Shown one piece after another: positions 23,618 through 29,662 of a DNA stretch of 29,662 nucleotides (position 1 is the first letter of the stretch; each line of letters begins with the position of its first letter). The translations under genes and the position numbers were made by a program. Source of the DNA: a virus; IMG/VR virus record IMGVR_UViG_3300046328_000278, positions 1 to 29,662 of that record. One strand, written 5' to 3'. The notes under the pieces are model-generated. The model had not been told where the DNA came from, ran no database searches, and saw only the letters and a program-made list of their open reading frames with translations.

Positions 23618-24232
23618 AATATACTCTTCCATTTCTTTTCTTGTTTTATTAATTCTTTCTGCAAAGAGTAACACATCTTTCATGGAGCGCTTGGTAACAA
23701 AAGATGCTACTTGCCCTCCTTTTTTAAATTCTATGTTTCGTGTGCCGGATAGAAAGTCTTTGAATGATTGGTCTACTTCTTCTGTTGGCATCCAGTGTAT
23801 GGTGGCTAGTACTTGCTCCGGGCGGATCTTCTTAGATAGCCACAAAAGAAGGCAGTAGAAAGTTATCTGACCGTGCTCATCAGCGCGCTTCTGGTCCCAC
23901 GGTTTCTTTCCTGTCTTGTATTCGTGGAGCGGATAGACAGCATCTTCTGGTAAGTCTCCAAATGAGTCAAAATACCCCACAAGCTTGGTATTTCCTAGTT
24001 TTACCTGTACTCCGTATTCCATGTGCTTCTGTCGTGGAATATGTGGCATGAAGTTAGGGTCTGTCGCTAACTTCTCTCCTATATCTTTTCCAAATTCCAT
24101 TTCCGCAGAGGTCTTCTGCGGCTCACCTAGATAGTATTTTCGATACCATTGGTCAGGTGAGTATTCAAATGATGACATTTGCGACCACGAGAATGGGCGA
24201 TTTTTCCAAGTGTTAAATAATTCATTCGACAT
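23603..24232 (-). CDS. PD-(D/E)XK exonuclease, RecB/Cas4-like
   Basis: 209 residues. N-terminal FSWSQMSSFEYSPDQWYRKY is the typical first helix and Tyr/Arg-rich start of the RecB-type nuclease domain. Motif II/III are VGYFDSFGD (Asp) and PLHEYKTGKKPW (Glu-x-Lys), followed by RADEHGQITFYCLLLW with the helix Gln/Tyr of motif IV. Such phage nucleases act in recombination or degrade host DNA. The start ATG overlaps the preceding 55-residue gene by 11 bases and has a leader ACAAAAACT, no SD. Its last codons overlap the insert terminator. Confidence 0.75.
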   Translation of the reverse strand: MSNELFNTWKNRPFSWSQMSSFEYSPDQWYRKYYLGEPQKTSAEMEFGKDIGEKLATDPNFMPHIPRQKHMEYGVQVKLGNTKLVGYFDSFGDLPEDAVYPLHEYKTGKKPWDQKRADEHGQITFYCLLLWLSKKIRPEQVLATIHWMPTEEVDQSFKDFLSGTRNIEFKKGGQVASFVTKRSMKDVLLFAERINKTRKEMEEYIKKRQ

Positions 24233-24389
24233 AGTTTTTGTTTTTTGTTTTAAATATCTTTCTCATGGCTAGGCTGTAAACCTTTGCCGCCTTTACAACT
24301 CTCTTCCCGGTACATCTGTCACAAACAGTATTTCTCTGCTGTCTTTCCCTTACGCAGTCATCACCGCACTTAGTACAGGTTACTATCAT
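24222..24389 (-). CDS. 55-residue double-CxxC zinc protein
   Basis: ATG at 24389-24387, TGA at 24222-24224. Translation begins MIVTCTKCGDDCVRERQQRN and continues TVCDRCTGKRVVKAAKVYSL: CxxC, Cys, CxxC, a classic small zinc ribbon, then a basic helix (MRKIFKTKNKNYVE). Its start overlaps the previous stop (ATGA) and its end overlaps the nuclease start, so it is a coupled gene. It may bind DNA or help the nuclease. Confidence 0.65.
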   Translation of the reverse strand: MIVTCTKCGDDCVRERQQRNTVCDRCTGKRVVKAAKVYSLAMRKIFKTKNKNYVE

Positions 24390-24739
24390 ACGTCTTTCTT
24401 TATCCCCCCATCAATAAATCCTTTCTTGTAGGCTTCCTTTAGCTCTAAGTTGCATACATTTGTAGCTTCCATAGCCCCAAGGTCGTAAGCTTCTTGTAAA
24501 GCTGTGGCAAAAAACAATTCAATAGACGCTTCCATATTTTCTTCAAAATACTCACGCCACTGTTGTAGTTTTTCTTTAATGAACAGTTTGTTTGCATCTT
24601 TCTTTGAAAAGATACTATCTAAGGAGTTAGTATCTTTTGTTTCCTCCAAAGATTTTTCTCCTATACTCCAAATGTAGATGGGGCAAATTATTTTATAGAT
24701 AAAGTGTTTTATTTTGTATTCAATTTCTTCTTTGTGCAT
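24386..24739 (-). CDS. Hypothetical helical early protein
   Basis: 117 residues: MHKEEIEYKIKHFIYKIICP then a Lys/Glu-rich stretch and a helical C-terminal half (MEASIELFFATALQEAYDLG; LKEAYKKGFIDGGIKKDV). The N-terminal IYKIICPIYIWSIG is moderately hydrophobic but too short and broken for a clear TM. Start is one base after the previous stop (TAA-T-ATG); stop overlaps the zinc gene start. The C-terminal EAYxxGxxxG pattern recurs in small phage proteins of unknown role. Confidence 0.55.
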   Translation of the reverse strand: MHKEEIEYKIKHFIYKIICPIYIWSIGEKSLEETKDTNSLDSIFSKKDANKLFIKEKLQQWREYFEENMEASIELFFATALQEAYDLGAMEATNVCNLELKEAYKKGFIDGGIKKDV

Positions 24740-24740
24740 A

Positions 24741-24998
24741 TTATTTCTTAATTTTTTCTAATTCTTCTTTTAAGTAGGTGAGTAAGTCTTGCTCTAGCAA
24801 AATGTTTGCTTCGTAGTCTTTATCATATTGGCTTTTTTGTTTTATGATCTCAATTACCCCTTCAATAATCGCTACATGAGAGAAGCGGAGGAGCTTTTCT
24901 ACTTCTTCTGGGTTTAGCACCATTCCTTCATCTAAGTGATACATTTCTTTTTCATTCAGTAACTCATACTGTGCTTTGCTTATGTCGGATATTTTCAT
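24741..24998 (-). CDS. Small acidic helical protein
   Basis: 85 residues, nearly all helix: MKISDISKAQYELLNEKEMY, HLDEGMVLNPEEVEKLLRFS, then a coiled C-terminus (IIKQKSQYDKDYEANILLEQ). No cysteine or membrane segment. Start is separated by one base from the previous stop (TAG-T-ATG). No family recognised. Confidence 0.55.
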   Translation of the reverse strand: MKISDISKAQYELLNEKEMYHLDEGMVLNPEEVEKLLRFSHVAIIEGVIEIIKQKSQYDKDYEANILLEQDLLTYLKEELEKIKK

Positions 24999-24999
24999 A

Positions 25000-25608
25000 C
25001 TAATTTCTTAGGCAGACTTCAAAGTCTCCACCGTAGTACCCGTTACCATACCCAGTATCAACACGAGCCACCATAACTCCATTTACATACAAGTCATACA
25101 CATCTTCGTTTTGGTCTTTTGTAGCAACTGTTTTTACTGTAATTTCTTTGTTAATAAACTTTTTATTTACATCTAAACTAGACCACCCATTACCACACCC
25201 CCCACACCCTGCGTTGCTTTTTATTTCGTAGTATTTACCATCAACAACCATAATCTCACTGTCAATAAACCTTATTTTTTGACCAATTAAACCTTGAATA
25301 AAGCGAAAAAGAGTATCCTGCGTTCTGTTTATTTTATATTTGTCGAGTACAATAACTTTTATTTCTTTTTCTCCGTTTCTAATCTTATTTTTTAGCCTAT
25401 GATAACCGTCAATCAGCGTGTACTCGTCTCTCCACGTTTTTCCTACCACGAGTGGTTCGTCAATATCTAATGGCTCAATCATCTTCATAATAGAGCCGAC
25501 ATAAGCAATTTCAGATACCGGAATGATGTCTTCGTGCATTTCATTTATGGTAACTGTGCCTATATTTTTATATTCTTTATTTAATTTTGTTTCTAGTGTT
25601 TCTTTCAT
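25000..25608 (-). CDS. ParB/Srx-like N-domain fused to a DUF7448-like C-domain
   Basis: 202 residues. Residues 1-95 are ParB/sulfiredoxin-like: VTINEMHEDIIPVSEIAYVG, the hallmark TLIDGYHRLKNKI at about 64-76 (Asp-Gly-x-His-Arg), and IKVIVLDKYK. From about residue 105 a Cys/Gly-rich segment follows (SNAGCGGCGNGWSSL, 131-145) and a beta-rich C-terminus (DVYDLYVNGVMVARVDTGYG, then NGYYGGDFEVCLRN), a pattern like DUF7448. ParB/Srx domains can bind nucleotides or cleave nucleic acid. The family of the C-terminal part is a guess. Confidence 0.5.
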   Translation of the reverse strand: MKETLETKLNKEYKNIGTVTINEMHEDIIPVSEIAYVGSIMKMIEPLDIDEPLVVGKTWRDEYTLIDGYHRLKNKIRNGEKEIKVIVLDKYKINRTQDTLFRFIQGLIGQKIRFIDSEIMVVDGKYYEIKSNAGCGGCGNGWSSLDVNKKFINKEITVKTVATKDQNEDVYDLYVNGVMVARVDTGYGNGYYGGDFEVCLRN

Positions 25609-25627
25609 ACGTCATTCCCTAGGGGGG

Positions 25628-25807
25628 TTATAATTTATAAGCTTCTTTATATTCGCGGTAAATATCAAATTTACCGACTATCTCTCTTTCAAAAACGTCT
25701 TCTAGCCATATCCACTGGTTGTCAATAGTTTTTACTGGTAGCCATGCGTATACTCTTTTCCATTCTGATGGGTCTACACATATTTTAGGTTTTGCTTTGC
25801 ATTTCAT
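25628..25807 (-). CDS. 59-residue hypothetical protein
   Basis: ATG at 25807, TAA at 25628-25630. Starts MKCKAKPKICVDPSEWKRVY; continues AWLPVKTIDNQWIWLEDVFE, REIVGKFDIYREYKEAYKL. Rich in Trp and Tyr, likely a small beta-then-helix fold. Two Cys near the N-terminus. Similar Trp-rich early phage ORFs are common and of unknown function. The gap to the next gene is 19 bases. Confidence 0.5.
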   Translation of the reverse strand: MKCKAKPKICVDPSEWKRVYAWLPVKTIDNQWIWLEDVFEREIVGKFDIYREYKEAYKL

Positions 25808-25828
25808 GTTAGTTAGTAAGGGTTGGGG

Positions 25829-26041
25829 TTAGTTAAAGAAACAGATTAGTAATGCTATTGCCATAGCTGGGACAAGGATGTACATACAGCTGTAGTCTCT
25901 CTCTGGGAAGAGTAACCTATGAGCTTTCCATTCTGGGTTTACTGTTTGAGGGAAACAATCCGAATGAACGTCTCGCCCATTGTAGTTACCAATAGCGTCA
26001 AAGTTGCTAAAGTCTTTGCCGCAAATGTTGCATTTTGCCAT
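25829..26041 (-). CDS. Small treble-clef zinc protein with C-terminal TM
   Basis: 70 residues. CNICGKDFSNFDAI and, after Asp/Asn-rich turn, RDVHSDCF form a CxxC...HxxC zinc site at about residues 4-29. The last 20 residues, MYILVPAMAIALLICFFN, are one membrane segment ending the protein. A tail-anchored zinc protein is unusual; possible partner of other membrane peptides. Start follows CACC, no strong SD. Confidence 0.6.
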   Translation of the reverse strand: MAKCNICGKDFSNFDAIGNYNGRDVHSDCFPQTVNPEWKAHRLLFPERDYSCMYILVPAMAIALLICFFN

Positions 26042-26046
26042 GGTGA

Positions 26047-26238
26047 CTAATTAATCTCAGACCTTACACACTTCCCCTTGTTATTAAGATCAAACTCAAA
26101 GCCTAGCGACCTGCACTCCGATTGTCTCTGCTCCCAATATGCTGCGGTGGCTCTGTCTCTTTTTTCCATCAAATGCCCCGCGTAAGCAAGTATAAGGACT
26201 ATGAGAACAATTGATCCATAGTAGATAAATGTTTTCAT
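26047..26238 (-). CDS. Small single-TM protein
   Basis: 63 residues from the ATG at 26238, one base after the previous stop (TAA-T-ATG); a longer frame from 26256 lacks this junction. Sequence MKTFIYYGSIVLIVLILAYA is an N-terminal TM, followed by GHLMEKRDRATAAYWEQRQS and a Cys-containing end (CRSLGFEF, KGKCVRSEIN). Looks like a Rz/spanin-like or general membrane peptide; position in the early operon argues against lysis. Unknown. Confidence 0.55.
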   Translation of the reverse strand: MKTFIYYGSIVLIVLILAYAGHLMEKRDRATAAYWEQRQSECRSLGFEFDLNNKGKCVRSEIN

Positions 26239-26239
26239 A

Positions 26240-26374
26240 TTAGCGGTCATTTGCATAGCCTAGTTCATCACTTGCGCCACTAAAGTCTTCGTCTTGATAT
26301 GGAGTTTCTTCATTCGCCTGTTGCTCCATCTCTTCTTCTTCAATAAATTCTGGTTCTAAGTTTTCTTCTTGCAT
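26240..26374 (-). CDS. 44-residue acidic peptide
   Basis: ATG at 26374 is preferred because a promoter (26395-26423) predicts a transcript starting after the longer candidate start at 26461. Sequence MQEENLEPEFIEEEEMEQQA then NEETPYQDEDFSGASDELGY: extremely acidic, disordered, like a DNA-mimic or a linker peptide. Such acidic peptides can be antirestriction or anti-CRISPR-like in phages, but nothing here proves it. Confidence 0.45.
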   Translation of the reverse strand: MQEENLEPEFIEEEEMEQQANEETPYQDEDFSGASDELGYANDR

Positions 26375-26394
26375 ATAATTATTGGTATTTCTAT

Positions 26395-26423
26395 AGTATA
26401 TTCGGTGTACGTTATAAATGCAA
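26395..26423 (-). promoter_or_regulatory. Internal early promoter with shared operator
   Basis: On the minus strand TTGCAT (plus 26418-26423), 17 bases and TATACT (26395-26400). The spacer holds TTATAACGTAC (26407-26417), identical over 11 bases to the sequence in the promoter at 22424-22459. Start is predicted near 26388, 14 bases before the acidic peptide gene. Confidence 0.55.
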
Positions 26424-26441
26424 CTATGGGGGTGGGGATAG

Positions 26442-26687
26442 CTAAAAAGGCGTATCGTCACTAGAATATTCGGAGCTTTGTCGCTCTCTATCTACCATAT
26501 TACACTCATAGCATAGCTCGTACTCTTCCTTTTTATAGTTGCCACACTTACATATTAGATCACCTGTCTTAGCACAGTCTGTGCAGTAGAATCCTCCTTT
26601 GTGAGCGTACATTGGAAAGCCTGCGCGGACATCTTCCTCGCAGTGATGACATTGTGATGTGAAGCGGACGTTAAAGGGGTTAGCCAT
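26442..26687 (-). CDS. Small multi-Cys zinc-ribbon protein
   Basis: 81 residues: CHHCEEDVRAGFPMYA, FYCTDCAKTGDLICKCGN and CYECNMVDRE contain three CxxC pairs and one CxC, enough for two zinc sites. The C-terminal tail is polar (QSSEYSSDDTPF). A DNA- or protein-binding double ribbon is likely. The start has leader AAAGAT and lies four bases after the upstream gene's stop. Confidence 0.6.
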   Translation of the reverse strand: MANPFNVRFTSQCHHCEEDVRAGFPMYAHKGGFYCTDCAKTGDLICKCGNYKKEEYELCYECNMVDRERQSSEYSSDDTPF

Positions 26688-26691
26688 ATCT

Positions 26692-26946
26692 TTAGATTAT
26701 ATTTATTTGAATCCCGAATGGGAGTGTATACCTTTTCCAACCTCCCTTTTGTTGTCGTGGTCTACCGTTAGCTTGTAGATGTTCAGTACCGTAGTCTGTT
26801 ATTTTCATGCACAAGATGAGAACATTTGGCTTTAGAGCAAAGCCTTGATAGTGGACAGTTGATGGATACTTTAAAATCTCCACTCCGAAGTACCATTTGT
26901 TTAGCTTCATCTGTTCTCCTTGTTGTGGTATTGAGCCTAGTATCAT
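26692..26946 (-). CDS. Hypothetical early protein
   Basis: 84 residues if the ATG at 26946 is used: it lies one base after the previous stop (TAA-T-ATG), a junction frequent here. The internal ATG at 26910 (MKLNKWYFG) has AAGGAG six bases upstream and is an alternative. The body NKWYFGVEILKYPSTVHYQG, then LILCMKITDYGTEHLQANG and a basic GWKRYTLPFGIQ end looks like a small beta sandwich. No family recognised. Confidence 0.5.
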   Translation of the reverse strand: MILGSIPQQGEQMKLNKWYFGVEILKYPSTVHYQGFALKPNVLILCMKITDYGTEHLQANGRPRQQKGGWKRYTLPFGIQINII

Positions 26947-26947
26947 A

Positions 26948-27115
26948 TTAGTATTTTCTATTTGTTATGTCCCACCAAAAAGCAATTAACTTTATCTTCC
27001 AGTTATTATAGTATCTGCCGTTCTTACATCTTATACACTCTTCATCAGGAGTAAAGTGTGTTGAGCAGATTGAGATCCATATTTCTTTCCACCATAAGTA
27101 TCCTTTGTTTTTCAT
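26948..27115 (-). CDS. 55-residue Trp/Cys-rich protein
   Basis: ATG at 27115, TAA at 26948-26950. Starts MKNKGYLWWKEIWISICSTH, continues FTPDEECIRCKNGRYYNNWK and ends IKLIAFWWDITNRKY. The His-x6-Cys-x2-Cys arrangement (STHFTPDEECIRC) could bind zinc with Cys17. Rich in Trp. It starts four bases after the primase stop (leader AACTAT). Unknown. Confidence 0.5.
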   Translation of the reverse strand: MKNKGYLWWKEIWISICSTHFTPDEECIRCKNGRYYNNWKIKLIAFWWDITNRKY

Positions 27116-27119
27116 ATAG

Positions 27120-29261
27120 TTAAAATAGTGTTACTGGAGGAAACCGTTTAGTGGTCTCCTCGGTTGGTATATAAAGCACCCTACGCTTTCCGTCTTTGAT
27201 TCTGCGTACCGTTTCAAGACGAAGCGTGTTCTTTAGTATTGGTGGAATGATAACATTATGGAGTTGGTTCATACGCTCCTCTCCTTTACCAATTGCCATG
27301 TCGTATACCTCCTCTAGTGTATACCCTTCCTCACGTTCTTTTTGTGACCGGTCATAGTACCAGTCGATTATCTTTGTTTCTTCAAAACGCTCCTGTCTAC
27401 GGTCATCTTGCATCTCTTTTACTGTTTCTGTGTTGAGTCCATCGTAAAGATTCTCGTTAAAAGTAACTGCACGGTGGTATGCCTCAGCGTAGAGTTGCTC
27501 CCTGTTTTCTTTTAACCAGTCTATATTCACCTCGCCTACGCAGGATACCGGAAGCCACCTTCTATTCCCTGTACTATCTTTTAGGTACTTAGCATCATTT
27601 GTAGTCATAGCAAACACACAGCGTCTAGGCCGTTCCTCTATCTCTCTACCATATGGGGATCTAAAGGCATCTATCTGTGTGGTGATAATTGACTTAAGCA
27701 GCTTGTCAGATGCCTTATCCTGTAATTCTCCTTCTGAGAACTCTACGATAGTTTTTCCTTGCATTAACATAAAGAAATCCTTGTTGTTAGGGTTAGTGGT
27801 AATTTCTGCGTACCAATCCTCTGCCAGAACCCTAAAGGAAGTACTCTTCTTTATGCCCTGTTTACCCTCTAGCACTAGTACATTGTCGAATTTACATCCT
27901 GGTACGCAAACTCGCTTAACTAACGCCTTGAGCCATTGTGTACCGAATGCCTCGTATTCTTTCTCGTATCCTATGGTGTTATATGTCCTCTGTATCCATT
28001 CGTGTAAGCGTGGCTTTTGATCCCATACTAGTGACTCGAAGTATTCCTTAGCAGGATCAACAGCGTTTTCTTTACAGTATTGAAGCACAGCGTTTATCAC
28101 ATAGGAGTCACTTGCTGTACGGAGAGCGTAGTCTGGGTAGTTTTGTGCAAGGATAGTCTGAATAAGGTTTTTATCATTATCTTCGTAACGTCTCCATTCT
28201 TTCTTTGGTGTTAACACCTCCTTAGTGTCTAGCCATTCGTTGTAGCGTAATGTTCCGGCTAGTCCATCAGTTATCCGTAGTGCAATAAGGACGTTCTCCT
28301 TACAAGGGATTATTACCTCACCATGAGCTTTCGTCCATTGTGTTAGAAACTCTGTATTTACTGTTGAAACACCTCGTGGTGTGTAAACGTTCTTACAAGC
28401 AGCTATAGCGTTATCTATAGACCTCTTTCTATACTCCGCTCTCCCTTGTGTCTTCTTTCTTTGACCAAGAGGGGACGATCTCCATATAACCTCCATCTGA
28501 GTGGCGTTCTTTCCGGTCCAGAAAGCAAGTGTTGAAAGTAGTGCCATATCAGCTCGTGATTCGTCATCATCGTACTTTGTAGTATCTCCTTCATAGAGTT
28601 TCTTTATATCCTCACCATTTTTAGAAGCAAACATCCTTTCTAACACCTCTTCGTCAGGCATAGTATGCGATATCTGTTTTACTGATTCTGTGGAGTCGGT
28701 ACCCTTTCCCCAAGGATAGCCGATTATGGAGAGAATCTGTAAGATTTCAGCTTCGTCCACCGTCCTTACTGGTATAGCCTTATTAAAAGGATTATTGGTC
28801 GTGGCGATGAACCTTACATCTGCATACACTTCAAAAGGAGCCTTTTTGTTAGCGAGAGGAACGAATGGAGTGGTGCATTCTAGGAATATGTGAAGTCCTG
28901 TACCTGACTGTGATATCTCGGTAAAGGTATTAGCTTTTTTTAGGAGTGCTAGGATAATGTCCGCTTGTGCGTGTTTTACCTTTCCATCCTCTACTACGTG
29001 GTCGATATCTATGCAGATCAGTTTTCCATCGTGGAGCATAATACCTACTCCTGCAAAGCCATTAGATCCATTATCTGCTGCAGTTGATACTGCTTCATAC
29101 GTGTTCCAGGTTAGTGGGTCGTTAGACTTAGCTTTTACTGTTTTTGTTTGGTACGGAACTTTTGTGTGCTTTACATTTCCATCCTTATCTTTAACGGGGA
29201 CTAGCTTCCAATTTACCCAACGCTTCTCGTTTATGTATTTTTCAATAAGTGGACTTTGCAT
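27120..29261 (-). CDS. Primase-helicase: prim-pol domain plus VirE-type ATPase
   Basis: 713 residues. An N-terminal bifunctional prim-pol has Asp85-x-Asp87 (LICIDIDH) and the SGTGLHIF box (His124), the metal-binding and nucleotide residues of AEP primases. The C-terminal VirE/D5-like ATPase has Walker A GKQGIKKST at about 466-474, with Lys at a position where many homologues have Gly, an acidic motif (IVEFSEGEL), and a sensor/arginine-finger region TTNDAKYLKDSTGNRRW near 555-575. It would prime and unwind at the phage origin. Start follows the upstream stop by one base (TAG-T-ATG). Confidence 0.8.
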   Translation of the reverse strand: MQSPLIEKYINEKRWVNWKLVPVKDKDGNVKHTKVPYQTKTVKAKSNDPLTWNTYEAVSTAADNGSNGFAGVGIMLHDGKLICIDIDHVVEDGKVKHAQADIILALLKKANTFTEISQSGTGLHIFLECTTPFVPLANKKAPFEVYADVRFIATTNNPFNKAIPVRTVDEAEILQILSIIGYPWGKGTDSTESVKQISHTMPDEEVLERMFASKNGEDIKKLYEGDTTKYDDDESRADMALLSTLAFWTGKNATQMEVIWRSSPLGQRKKTQGRAEYRKRSIDNAIAACKNVYTPRGVSTVNTEFLTQWTKAHGEVIIPCKENVLIALRITDGLAGTLRYNEWLDTKEVLTPKKEWRRYEDNDKNLIQTILAQNYPDYALRTASDSYVINAVLQYCKENAVDPAKEYFESLVWDQKPRLHEWIQRTYNTIGYEKEYEAFGTQWLKALVKRVCVPGCKFDNVLVLEGKQGIKKSTSFRVLAEDWYAEITTNPNNKDFFMLMQGKTIVEFSEGELQDKASDKLLKSIITTQIDAFRSPYGREIEERPRRCVFAMTTNDAKYLKDSTGNRRWLPVSCVGEVNIDWLKENREQLYAEAYHRAVTFNENLYDGLNTETVKEMQDDRRQERFEETKIIDWYYDRSQKEREEGYTLEEVYDMAIGKGEERMNQLHNVIIPPILKNTLRLETVRRIKDGKRRVLYIPTEETTKRFPPVTLF

Positions 29262-29262
29262 A

Positions 29263-29490
29263 CTAGAATTGTGAATATCTATAAGCTAAACCCTTATAAC
29301 AGTATGTTTCTCCACCCTCATTAAAGTCTACAAAAATAGTGTCATTTTCGTATATAACTATTGTTTTTACAGTCTTTGTTTTTCTATCAGGGACTATGTG
29401 TGCTCCTGAGACTTTTTCTCCAACAATAAAATCTTCGTATCCACTTCCTGTATATATTCTCAAACTTTGTGTCTCTCTATATTTGTCCAT
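29263..29490 (-). CDS. First gene of the early operon, unknown small protein
   Basis: 75 residues: MDKYRETQSLRIYTGSGYED, VSGAHIVPDRKTKTVKTIVI, then FVDFNEGGETYCYKGLAYRY. Beta-rich small domain; one Cys. It follows a near-consensus promoter and a long hairpin leader, so it is probably the first protein made, and is coupled to the primase. No SD; leader CACATATAT before ATG. No family recognised. Confidence 0.55.
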   Translation of the reverse strand: MDKYRETQSLRIYTGSGYEDFIVGEKVSGAHIVPDRKTKTVKTIVIYENDTIFVDFNEGGETYCYKGLAYRYSQF

Positions 29491-29504
29491 ATATATATGT
29501 GGAA

Positions 29505-29557
29505 TCCAGTATGTTGCTTTCCAATTGAGTTAGAAAAGCAACATACTGGACTCAATT
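29505..29557 (-). ncRNA. 16-bp hairpin with possible pseudoknot in the early leader
   Basis: TCCAGTATGTTGCTTT (29505-29520) pairs perfectly with AAAGCAACATACTGGA (29535-29550). The loop contains AATTGAG (29523-29529), complementary to CTCAATT (29551-29557) just outside the stem, so an H-type pseudoknot or two exclusive hairpins are possible. It ends 14 bases before the ATG at 29490. Confidence 0.6.
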
Positions 29558-29587
29558 TAGGCAATATGAACTAAAATGTCATTTGCT

Positions 29588-29622
29588 TATTTGTAGTATA
29601 TAAGTAGTTTTGTGTACGTCAA
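29588..29622 (-). promoter_or_regulatory. Near-consensus early promoter
   Basis: On the minus strand TTGACG (plus 29617-29622), a 16-base spacer and TATACT (29595-29600). Start is predicted near 29588, giving a leader of about 98 bases with the hairpin at 29505-29557. The core ACGTACA overlaps the -35. Just upstream is TTATCCACT, a DnaA-box-like sequence. Confidence 0.75.
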
Positions 29623-29662
29623 AGTGGATAACTTACGTCCATAGGGGGTGGACGATTTGAGG

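Noticed and set aside
25617-25624. CCCTAGGG palindrome before the ParB-like gene
   Set aside because: Only 8 bp, no flanking structure or repeat elsewhere noticed; could be chance.
26240-26461. Longer 73-residue version of the acidic peptide starting at 26461
   Set aside because: The extra 29 residues lie upstream of the predicted promoter and transcript start; their composition differs from the acidic body.
29637-29655. CGTCC/GGACG hairpin at the right end as a genome terminus
   Set aside because: Only five pairs, and the window end is probably arbitrary; no terminal repeat with the left edge was seen.
1-29662. Alternative genetic code (TGA read as an amino acid)
   Set aside because: TGA ends several genes in sensible ATGA overlaps (for example 19627, 19953, 21191, 24386) and the standard code gives full-length proteins.
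1-29662. CRISPR array, insertion sequence or integrase
   Set aside because: No regularly spaced repeats, terminal inverted repeats with a transposase, or recombinase motifs were seen.

Overview
This window is most of the structural module and much of the early/replication module of a tailed bacteriophage, probably podovirus-like. It has a portal, scaffold, decoration and capsid block, then a nozzle/hub-like protein, two large internal-virion-like proteins and a tailspike, with no sheath or obvious tape measure. The first gene is cut by the window edge. No terminase, DNA polymerase, integrase or transposase is visible, so the genome continues outside the window. Reading frames fit the standard bacterial code. 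The DNA is AT-rich. Apart from one insert, most starts lack a Shine-Dalgarno (SD) sequence and carry an A/C/T-rich leader, often ending ACT before ATG. The promoters look sigma70-like, which argues against a Bacteroidota host. An uncultivated, SD-independent host lineage such as Patescibacteria would fit, but this is inference only.

Layout: (1) 1-17895, plus strand, late genes: portal, two small genes, scaffold, decoration protein, major capsid protein, two small beta-rich head proteins, connector-like protein, nozzle/hub, fibre-like protein, two internal virion proteins (the second with a C-terminal ParB-like domain), an SGNH-esterase tailspike, a small protein, a DUF1353 protein and a coiled-coil/TM holin-like protein. 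(2) 17896-18217: a 37-codon ORF, a perfect 17-bp inverted repeat and a regulatory stretch leading to a papain-like endolysin that appears to have a leaderless mRNA. (3) 19247-22266, minus strand: SSB-like protein, an Acb2-family anti-CBASS protein, a structured intergenic RNA, a small protein, an SF2 helicase, a small protein and a Holliday-junction-resolvase-like nuclease. (4) 22480-23617, plus strand: a self-contained insert with its own promoter, a tRNA/tmRNA-like minihelix ending in CCA, seven tiny genes (zinc-binding and membrane proteins) with classical SD sites, and a strong intrinsic terminator. (5) 23603-29490, minus strand: RecB/Cas4-like nuclease, small Cys-rich and membrane proteins, a ParB-like fusion protein and a prim-pol/VirE-type primase-helicase, driven from a near-consensus promoter at the right end.

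The early genes are tightly coupled. ATGA overlaps and TAR-T-ATG junctions (one base between stop and start) recur, which may replace SD-directed initiation by termination-reinitiation. Three promoters share a TTGC[AG]T -35 element and the 9-mer ATAACGTAC, suggesting a common regulator. Three minus-strand genes follow strongly folded leaders or intergenic RNAs. The most unusual items are the plus-strand insert with its tRNA-like 5' element, the structured leaders, the shared operator, the leaderless promoters and the ParB-like domain on a probable ejected protein.
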